Shown: one piece after another, positions 57,685-64,000 of the stretch | Layout: the number at the start of each line of letters is the position of its first letter | How positions within the stretch are numbered: position 1 is the first letter of the stretch | NCBI RefSeq assembly: GCF_000735345.1 | Contig: NZ_JMPJ01000065.1 | Coordinates: 400,296-464,295 of the forward strand | Origin: Ewingella americana ATCC 33852 | GTDB taxonomy: Bacteria > Pseudomonadota > Gammaproteobacteria > Enterobacterales > Enterobacteriaceae | Length of the DNA: 64,000 nucleotides | Direction: 5' to 3' | Position numbers and translations under genes: made by a program | Notes under the pieces: generated by a model | The model's database searches: none | The model's input: the letters and a program-made list of their open reading frames with translations, nothing else | Told to the model about the DNA's origin: nothing

Positions 57685-59442
57685 TTATAGGGAGATAATG
57701 GCCGGAATTTCAGCCCAGACTTTTTCATCTCTGCGCTGACTAAAGCGTTGTTGGCGACGGTAGGCGTAGACGTCGTCAACTTCGCCAGCAAGAATGCGTT
57801 GCTGCACTCTCTGCCAGTATTCCACCTCAAAAAGGTCGCCATGTAGCATCTCAAACAGCGGCTTGATTCTTTTGTCGCTACAGAGGAAATGGCGGAATTC
57901 TTCGGGAAACACGTCTTGTGGCGAAGTGCTGTACCAAGGCTCACTGGAAAGCTCATCTTCCGGGTAGCGCGCGGCGGGAATGGCGCGGAAATTAACATCC
58001 GTCATGTAGCAGATTTCGTCGTAATCATAAAACACCACCCGACCATGACGGGTGACGCCAAAGTTTTTAAACAGCATGTCGCCGGGGAAGATATTGGCCG
58101 CGGCCAGCTGCTTAATGGCGTTGCCATACTCTTCAATCACGTCGTGCAACTGCTGATCAGTGGCTGTTTCGAGATAAAGATTCAGCGGCGTCATGCGGCG
58201 TTCAATATACAAATGGCGCACCAAAATGCTGTCGCCGAGATCCTCGATTTTGCTCGGCACTTCTCGCAGCAGCTCATCCAGCAGTTCAGGGCTGATGTCT
58301 TTCTTAGCTAAGGCAAAATGCTCAAACTCCTGCGTATCCGCCATGCGCCCCACGCGGTCGTGCTCTTTGACCAGTTGATAACAGGCCTTCACCTGCGCCT
58401 CGGTCACTTCTTTCTGCGGAGCAAAATTGTCTTTAATCACTTTGAAAACGCGGTCACTGTCCGCTAGCGTGAAGACCAGCATCACCATACCTTTGACGCC
58501 CGGCGCGATAATAAACGGCTGCTCAGTCTGCGCCATAAAGCGCAGATGCTCGCGATAGCACTCGGTTTTAGCATGCTTCTGACAGCCGATGGCGCTATAC
58601 AGCTCGGCGGTGGTTTTGCTCGGTAGGATTTCTCGCAGCCATTCGACCAATGCCGCAGGCTGCGGCGCATACACCATGAAGTAGGAGCGAGCGAACCCAA
58701 ACACGATACTGGCGTCGTCACTCTTGGTCAGGCAAGTATCAACAAAGAGTTGGCCATTGAGGCTGCGGTGAATCGGTAAAAGGAAAGGCAGGGTCTGTCC
58801 GGCAATGTGCATTTTGCCAATTAGCCATGCGGCCTTATTCCGGTAAAACAGCTCAGTGGCGACATCGATAACCGCCAGAGACAATGCCTGCTGAGAGAAG
58901 GTTTTCTGCAAACTTGCCAAGATGTAATCGACATCCCGCTCTCTATCTTCCCACTCAAGACGCAAGGGCAAATCGGCCAGAATCGCCGTCAGCATCTGGC
59001 GAGCATGGCTTTGCGACTCATAGCGGCGAAACAGAGGGCGAGCGCAGACTCGCCGATAACATTCGGACTGCTCGGTGAAGACAAACAGCCTTTCTTCGGT
59101 TAAATCGCGATGTTTGAAAATCCGGCAATAGACTGAGTTAAAGAAGCTTTCTGCTATCTCGGCGCGCGGGTAGTCGGGTAAAAGCTGGCTATAAAACTGC
59201 TTTACGGTTTTCAGGAAAGAGGCGTCGTAGAAATGCGCGCCGGTGATGCATTTAAGCTGTGCAACCACCAGTCCTACGTGATGATCATAAAGGTGAATTC
59301 GCTGTTTCATTGCCGCCTGCACGGCTCGCCAGTCAGCCTGCTCAAAGCGCTGCTGGGCACCAGAAGTGACCTCAAGAAAGCGGCCATATTGAGCATCAAA
59401 ACCCTGCAATATCGTCTGTGCTATCAGCAACTCTATACGCAT
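57685..59442 (-). CDS. aceK: Isocitrate dehydrogenase kinase/phosphatase
   Basis: AceK phosphorylates and dephosphorylates isocitrate dehydrogenase, steering isocitrate between the TCA cycle and the glyoxylate shunt. The 585-residue protein begins [20 protein letters not shown], matching the conserved E. coli segment. The ATP site [16 protein letters not shown] lies near 315-330 and the catalytic [18 protein letters not shown] near 450. The start at 59442 has GGGGAG upstream. It is the last gene of aceBAK, separated from aceA by a strong hairpin that should lower its expression. Confidence 0.96.
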   Translation of the reverse strand: MRIELLIAQTILQGFDAQYGRFLEVTSGAQQRFEQADWRAVQAAMKQRIHLYDHHVGLVVAQLKCITGAHFYDASFLKTVKQFYSQLLPDYPRAEIAESFFNSVYCRIFKHRDLTEERLFVFTEQSECYRRVCARPLFRRYESQSHARQMLTAILADLPLRLEWEDRERDVDYILASLQKTFSQQALSLAVIDVATELFYRNKAAWLIGKMHIAGQTLPFLLPIHRSLNGQLFVDTCLTKSDDASIVFGFARSYFMVYAPQPAALVEWLREILPSKTTAELYSAIGCQKHAKTECYREHLRFMAQTEQPFIIAPGVKGMVMLVFTLADSDRVFKVIKDNFAPQKEVTEAQVKACYQLVKEHDRVGRMADTQEFEHFALAKKDISPELLDELLREVPSKIEDLGDSILVRHLYIERRMTPLNLYLETATDQQLHDVIEEYGNAIKQLAAANIFPGDMLFKNFGVTRHGRVVFYDYDEICYMTDVNFRAIPAARYPEDELSSEPWYSTSPQDVFPEEFRHFLCSDKRIKPLFEMLHGDLFEVEYWQRVQQRILAGEVDDVYAYRRQQRFSQRRDEKVWAEIPAIISL

Positions 59443-59472
59443 AATCTGCTCCCCTGCCGCCATACGTCAGCA

Positions 59473-59491
59473 GGCCCGGACAAGCCGGGCC
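59473..59491 (-). other. GC-rich hairpin between aceA and aceK
   Basis: GGCCCGG (59473-59479) and CCGGGCC (59485-59491) form a 7-bp stem just before the aceK start. E. coli has REP-type structures at this place that reduce aceK expression relative to aceA; a similar role is likely. Confidence 0.7.
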
Positions 59492-59500
59492 GATAGAAAA

Positions 59501-60814
59501 TCAGGTACCAAACTGTTGTTCTTCGGTCGAGCCGGTCAGCGCCGTGACTGACGAGCGGCCGCCCTGAATGATGGTGGTCACCTTGTCGAAATAGCCGGTG
59601 CCAACCTCTTGCTGGTGAGACGCGAAGGTGTATCCGCGATTTACAGCAGCAAATTCAGGCTCTTGCACCTTCTCCACATAGTGCTTCATGCCCTCGCCTT
59701 GCGCGTAGGCATGGGCTAAATCGAACATGTTGAACCACATGCTATGGATGCCAGCCAGCGTGATGAATTGGTACTGGTAGCCCATGTCGGCGAGGCGCTG
59801 CTGGAAGCTGGCGATGGTTTTGTCATCCAGATTCTTCTTCCAGTTGAAGGAAGGCGAGCAGTTGTAGGCCAATAATTTGCCGGGGAAGCGCGCATGGATA
59901 GCATCGGCAAAACGCTGGGCCAGCTCCAAATCCGGGGTGGACGTCTCACACCAGACAATGTCGGCATAAGGCGCATAGGCCAGGCCACGACTGATGGCTT
60001 GTTCAATCCCAGCGTGGGTGCGGTAGAAGCCTTCCGGCGTGCGTTCGCCGGTGATGAATTCGCTGTCGTAAGGGTCGCAATCCGAAGTTAACAAGTCAGC
60101 CGCGTCAGCATCAGTTCGTGCAACCAAGAGCGTAGGAACGCCGAGGACGTCGGCAGCTAAACGGGCAGAAATCAGCTTCTGCACGGCTTCCTGAGTCGGC
60201 ACCAACACTTTGCCGCCCATGTGACCGCATTTCTTCACCGCCGCCAGTTGGTCTTCAAAGTGAACCGCCGCCGCACCCGCCTCAATCATCGCTTTCATCA
60301 GCTCAAACGCGTTAAGCACGCCGCCAAAACCGGCCTCAGCGTCGGCAACAATAGGTAAGAAATAATCGGTGTAGCCCGCTTGGCCCGGCTCAATATTATT
60401 CGCCCACTGGATTTGATCCGCACGGCGGAACGTGTTGTTAATGCGATTTACCACTTCGGGGACAGAGTTAACCGGGTAGAGTGACTGGTCCGGATACATG
60501 CTCGACGCGGTATTGGCGTCGGCGGCGACCTGCCAACCAGAGAGATAAATGGCTTCAAGACCGGCCTTCGCCTGTTGCAACGCCTGCCCGCCGGTCAATG
60601 CACCGAGGCAATTGACGTAACCTTTGCGAGACTCGCCGTGCAATAAGCCCCACAGGCGTTTTGCGCCATTTTGCGCCAGCGTGCATTCTGGATTCACTGA
60701 ACCGCGCAGGCTTATCACCTCAGCGGCGCTGTATGGGCGCGTGATCCCCTCCCAGCGCGATTGGGACCAATTTTCTTCAAGCTGCTGAATTTGCTGAGTA
60801 CGTGAGTTTTTCAT
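59501..60814 (-). CDS. aceA: Isocitrate lyase
   Basis: Isocitrate lyase splits isocitrate into succinate and glyoxylate. The 437-residue protein has the signature KKCGHMGGK with the catalytic Cys196, the Mg-binding [10 protein letters not shown] near 157-166, and the substrate-contact [13 protein letters not shown] near 345. It is the middle gene of aceBAK, 50 bp after aceB. Confidence 0.98.
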   Translation of the reverse strand: MKNSRTQQIQQLEENWSQSRWEGITRPYSAAEVISLRGSVNPECTLAQNGAKRLWGLLHGESRKGYVNCLGALTGGQALQQAKAGLEAIYLSGWQVAADANTASSMYPDQSLYPVNSVPEVVNRINNTFRRADQIQWANNIEPGQAGYTDYFLPIVADAEAGFGGVLNAFELMKAMIEAGAAAVHFEDQLAAVKKCGHMGGKVLVPTQEAVQKLISARLAADVLGVPTLLVARTDADAADLLTSDCDPYDSEFITGERTPEGFYRTHAGIEQAISRGLAYAPYADIVWCETSTPDLELAQRFADAIHARFPGKLLAYNCSPSFNWKKNLDDKTIASFQQRLADMGYQYQFITLAGIHSMWFNMFDLAHAYAQGEGMKHYVEKVQEPEFAAVNRGYTFASHQQEVGTGYFDKVTTIIQGGRSSVTALTGSTEEQQFGT

Positions 60815-60864
60815 GGCAAGGTTTCCTGTTCTTTATTTTATGGGTTTGTAGGGAGATAAGTGCA

Positions 60865-62463
60865 TTAAGCCAGCAGGGCATAGCCCGGCAAGGTGAGGAA
60901 GTCGACCAGTTCCTCTTGAGTGGTGATGCGCTCCATCAGCGCCGCCGCTTCGCTAAATCGCCCGGCGCTGAAACGCTGCTCACCTAACTCTTGCTGGATG
61001 ACCTGCATCTCTTCGCAAAGCATTTTGCGGAACAGCGCCTTGGTCACTGGCTGCCCGTCACTCAGGGTTTTGCCATGGTGTATCCACTGCCAAATGGAGG
61101 TGCGGGAGATCTCGGCTGTCGCGGCATCCTCCATCAGCCCGTAAATCGGCACGCAGCCGTTACCCGAAATCCAAGCTTCAATGTATTGCACGGCAACGCG
61201 AATATTGGCGCGCATCCCCTCTTCGGTTCGCTCTCCCGCGCAAGGCTCTAAGAGCTCGCTGGCAGTGATAGGGGCATCTTGGTCACGGGAAATATCCAGT
61301 TGGTTTTTGCGCTCGCCCAGTGCCCGGTCAAAAATAGCCATTACCGTGTCGGCGAGGCCCGGATGAGCAATCCAGGTGCCGTCATGACCATTTTGAGCTT
61401 CTAACTCTTTGTCACTCTTCACTTTATTCAGCACCCATTCGTTACGCTGAGCATCTTTGCTCGGGATAAAGGCCGCCATGCCTCCCATAGCAAAAGCACC
61501 TCGGCGATGACAGGTTTTGATTAACAGCCGCGAGTAGGCACTGAGGAATGGCTGGGTCATGGTGACTGCTTGGCGATCGGGCAAAACACGTTCAGGATGG
61601 TTCTTCAATGTTTTGATATAGCTGAAGATATAGTCCCAACGCCCGCAGTTCAGCCCCACAATATGGCTTCGCAGGTGGTAGAGAATTTCATCCATTTGGA
61701 AGACCGCAGGCAGTGTTTCAATCAGCACCGTGGCCTTAATGGTCCCACGCGGCAGGTCGACGTAATCTTCCGCAAAGCTAAAGATGTCGCTCCACCAAGC
61801 AGCTTCCTGATAAGTCTGGGTTTTAGGCAGGTAAAAGTACGGTCCGCTACCTTTAGCCAGTAATGCACGGTAGTTATGGAAAAAGTACATTGCGAAATCA
61901 AACAAGCCGCCGGGGATCGGTTCGCCTTCCCAATGAACGTGCTTTTCTGGCAGGTGCAGCCCGCGCACGCGGCACACCAACACTGCCGGATCGGGTTTTA
62001 ACTGGTAAATCTTCCCTGCTTCATTGGTGTAACTGATGGTTCCGTTAACGGCATCGCGCAAATTGATCTGACCTTCGATCACTTTATTCCAGTCAGGGGC
62101 TAATGAGTCTTCAAAGTCCGCCATAAAGACTTTTACGTTGGCATTCAGAGCATTAATCACCATTTTCCGCTCAACTGGCCCGGTGATCTCAACTCTTCTA
62201 TCCTGCAAATCCGCAGGGATATTTTTAATCTTCCATTCACCTTCACGAATGGAATGAGTTTCCGAAATAAAATCCGGAAGTTGACCCTGATCGATTCTAC
62301 GCTGTTGCTCAAGACGACTTTGCAAAAGCTGGTGCCGAGGAGCGCTAAAACGCGTCACCAGTTCTGTCAGAAAGTCGATCGCTTCGTCTGTCAGGATTAA
62401 TGCGTCGTTACTGCTTAATTGACGGGTAAATTGCAATGGAGCATGGGTTATCTGCTGATTCAT
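60865..62463 (-). CDS. aceB: Malate synthase A
   Basis: Malate synthase condenses glyoxylate with acetyl-CoA. The 532-residue protein has FMADFEDSLAPDWNKVIEGQ, CRVRGLHLPEKH with the catalytic Arg, IETLPAVFQMDEILYHLRSHIVGLNCGRWDYIFS with metal-binding Glu and Asp, and the C-terminal catalytic Asp in GLMEDAATAEISRTS. The ATG at 62463 is chosen because AGGAG lies 7 bp upstream; the ATG two codons earlier abuts it. It is the first gene of aceBAK. Confidence 0.97.
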   Translation of the reverse strand: MNQQITHAPLQFTRQLSSNDALILTDEAIDFLTELVTRFSAPRHQLLQSRLEQQRRIDQGQLPDFISETHSIREGEWKIKNIPADLQDRRVEITGPVERKMVINALNANVKVFMADFEDSLAPDWNKVIEGQINLRDAVNGTISYTNEAGKIYQLKPDPAVLVCRVRGLHLPEKHVHWEGEPIPGGLFDFAMYFFHNYRALLAKGSGPYFYLPKTQTYQEAAWWSDIFSFAEDYVDLPRGTIKATVLIETLPAVFQMDEILYHLRSHIVGLNCGRWDYIFSYIKTLKNHPERVLPDRQAVTMTQPFLSAYSRLLIKTCHRRGAFAMGGMAAFIPSKDAQRNEWVLNKVKSDKELEAQNGHDGTWIAHPGLADTVMAIFDRALGERKNQLDISRDQDAPITASELLEPCAGERTEEGMRANIRVAVQYIEAWISGNGCVPIYGLMEDAATAEISRTSIWQWIHHGKTLSDGQPVTKALFRKMLCEEMQVIQQELGEQRFSAGRFSEAAALMERITTQEELVDFLTLPGYALLA

Positions 62464-62841
62464 CGGCATTCTCCTGACTTATCTCTTCTCTTTCAGCCAG
62501 GAATACTCAAGTCCGGCCGGCTAATTTCAGAGGATCTAGGGCTCGGACATCAGGATCATTTGACCTCAATAATCACAACCGAAACGCAGCCTCAGTAAGA
62601 TCTAAGCGTAATCAGGAAATTAATAAAATCAAAAACGATTTCCATTTTATTTTCAATTTAATTTTTTATCGTTTTTAATCATTAAGTTAAGAGAAAAAAT
62701 ATTTTCTTTAAAAAGGAATTAGCTTTCATAAAAAGAGATATTGGATTGAGTGGAGGAATTGCAGCGCAGTAGAAGGATTTAAGGCAAGGAATTGAGTCTA
62801 GGGATTGAGGCGAGCAGCGAGCTCGCCTGAGAAACGACTGA
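62464..62841. promoter_or_regulatory. Control region of aceBAK, gene-free
   Basis: This 378-bp stretch separates aceB from metA. Its middle (about 62620-62760) is very AT-rich and should hold the aceB promoter. ATTTCCA at 62638-62644 (TGGAAAT on the minus strand) matches a half of the IclR box, but the second half is not clear. Confidence 0.45.
62808..62828 (-). terminator. Hairpin after metA
   Basis: AGGCGAG (62808-62814) pairs with CTCGCCT (62822-62828) just past the metA stop. No T run follows, so termination may be weak. Confidence 0.45.
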
Positions 62842-63771
62842 CTATTCGAGGGTGGGATTCATCTGGCGCAGATCGAACGGCGTGATCTGATAAACGTAAT
62901 AATTCAGCCAGTTAGTAAACAGCAGGTGGCCGTGGCTGCGCCATGTCGCTTTCGGCGATAAAGCAGGATCATTCTGCGGGAAGTAGTTAAATGGCATATC
63001 GGGAGATAGGCCTGCGTCTCTGTCGCGCAGATACTCACCGGCTAACGTGCCCGCATCATATTCAGGGTGACCAGTGACAAAAGCCATACGCTTATCTTTG
63101 GTGGCAAACAGGTAAGCACCGGCTTCTTCGGATTCAGCCAGAATATCAAGATCGGTGTATTTACGCAGCTCATCGATTGGGAAGTCAGCATATCGGGAAT
63201 GGGGCGCTAAAAAGCTCTCATCGAACCCACGAGTGAGTAAAGCCAGCGGCTGTAAGGTCTGATGATGGTAAACGCCGGACAATTTGGTTTCGCGAGTCAT
63301 TTTCGGCGTGCCATAGAGCACATTCAAAGCAGCCTGCACCGCCCAACACACGAATAGCGTTGAGGTCACGTGCTCTTTCGCCCAGTGAACCACTCGCTCA
63401 ATTTGCGGCCAATAGGCCACATCACAGAAGTCGACTAAGCCAAGCGGCGCGCCGGTGACGATCAGGCCGTCGTAATTCTCGTGCTGAATGTCTTCAAAAT
63501 CACAGTAGAAGTTGTTCAAGTGCTCAGCAGGCGTGTTTTTTGACTCACGGCTATCAATGCGTAGAAGCTGAACGTCGATTTGCAGGGGTGAGTTCGAGAG
63601 AAGGCGCAAAAATTGATTTTCAGTCTCAATTTTCTTTGGCATCAGGTTTAAGATCAACACCTTAAGCGGTCGAATCTCCTGAGTTTTTGCACGAGATGAG
63701 GTCATAACAAAGACGTTCTCATTTCGTAAAAAATTCACTGCAGGTAATTCATCAGGAACCCGAATTGGCAT
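62842..63771 (-). CDS. metA: Homoserine O-succinyltransferase
   Basis: MetA activates homoserine for methionine synthesis. The 309-residue protein has the nucleophile Cys142 in [12 protein letters not shown], and the catalytic His and Glu in [12 protein letters not shown] near 235-237. Residues near 100-115 ([15 protein letters not shown]) include the substrate-determining segment. It is upstream of aceBAK on the same strand as in E. coli. MetJ boxes lie 25-50 bp before the start. Confidence 0.97.
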   Translation of the reverse strand: MPIRVPDELPAVNFLRNENVFVMTSSRAKTQEIRPLKVLILNLMPKKIETENQFLRLLSNSPLQIDVQLLRIDSRESKNTPAEHLNNFYCDFEDIQHENYDGLIVTGAPLGLVDFCDVAYWPQIERVVHWAKEHVTSTLFVCWAVQAALNVLYGTPKMTRETKLSGVYHHQTLQPLALLTRGFDESFLAPHSRYADFPIDELRKYTDLDILAESEEAGAYLFATKDKRMAFVTGHPEYDAGTLAGEYLRDRDAGLSPDMPFNYFPQNDPALSPKATWRSHGHLLFTNWLNYYVYQITPFDLRQMNPTLE

Positions 63772-63796
63772 AACAACTTCCTCACTGCATCCGTAT

Positions 63797-63820
63797 ATAC
63801 GTTTAGACTTCTAGATGCCC
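63797..63820. promoter_or_regulatory. MetJ operator (three tandem met boxes)
   Basis: Three adjacent 8-mers ATACGTTT, AGACTTCT and AGATGCCC match the met box AGACGTCT at 6, 7 and 5 of 8 positions. The series lies just upstream of metA, where E. coli has MetJ sites. Confidence 0.7.
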
Positions 63821-63966
63821 GACAATAGCGGTTTTCACCCATAAAGTCGAGTGAGGTATCTTCAAGGTGAGAAATCTTCAGCTTTAAGTAATATGTTTAG
63901 CTAATTTTGTTCTATGGGGGATGTGAGGACAGGGAGACTAGTTGTTAATTGGGGGGAAATACAAAA

Positions 63967-63999
63967 GAAAAAGCCCCGTTACTTTCGTACGGGCTTTTT
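63967..63999. terminator. Bidirectional terminator at the window end
   Basis: AAAAAGCCCCGTTAC pairs with GTACGGGCTTTTT with two small bulges, giving T runs on both strands. It probably ends a minus-strand gene beyond the window, upstream of metA. Confidence 0.65.
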
Positions 64000-64000
64000 C

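Noticed and set aside
1-64000. CRISPR arrays, tRNA and rRNA genes, insertion sequences
   Set aside because: No regularly spaced repeats, no cloverleaf or rRNA sequence and no transposase were seen; the only mobile genes are the two recombinases at the left end.

Overview
The window is a chromosomal segment of a gamma-proteobacterium of the order Enterobacterales. Gene content and order match the Escherichia coli region from metA-aceBAK to uvrA-ssb, read in the opposite direction: ssb/uvrA, tyrB-alr-dnaB/qorA, pspG-dusA, zur, yjbJ, lexA-dinF, dgkA/plsB, ubiCA, psiE, pgi, lysC, yjbB, metH, iclR, aceKAB, metA. The interleaved accessory genes and the extra PhnR-like transport locus suggest a Yersiniaceae-type relative (Serratia/Rahnella/Ewingella/Rouxiella-like). 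That placement is an inference; no rRNA or tRNA gene is present to test it.

Region 1-2340 is the end of a mobile island just past the ssb terminator. It holds a 390-residue tyrosine recombinase and a second recombinase gene that changes frame at an A7 run and leaves the window. Region 2343-10902 holds the SOS pair ssb/uvrA with a shared LexA box, a LysR/GST/PPOX-type accessory locus, yjbQR and tyrB. Region 11065-18600 holds a divergent LysR/SDR pair, alr, dnaB, qorA, pspG with a sigma-54 promoter, and dusA. A 118-bp imperfect palindrome lies between alr and dnaB.

Region 18697-30749 is a probably acquired carbohydrate locus. Seven minus-strand genes encode an MFS sugar porter, an aldose 1-epimerase-like protein, a zinc dehydrogenase, a ribose-type ABC importer of three genes and a 1095-residue DUF5107/TPR protein; a divergent ROK regulator faces them. 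The substrate is unknown. Region 30870-41141 is housekeeping: zur, yjbJ, dinF, lexA with two LexA boxes, dgkA, plsB, ubiCA, psiE and pgi. Region 41386-44691 has a lysine riboswitch with lysC, a PanS-like transporter and an isolated allA.

Region 44876-52755 is the most distinctive part. A compact minus-strand series runs from a periplasmic binding protein through an alkaline-phosphatase-superfamily hydrolase, two permeases, an ATPase and a HAD phosphatase to a Na/Pi (YjbB) transporter. A divergent PhnR-like GntR regulator sits opposite, with a HutC-type operator in the leader. It resembles the Salmonella 2-aminoethylphosphonate uptake locus but lacks phnW and phnX. It may import an organophosphorus compound, release phosphate and export the excess. 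Region 52864-64000 returns to the core genome: metH, iclR, aceBAK (glyoxylate shunt) and metA with MetJ boxes.
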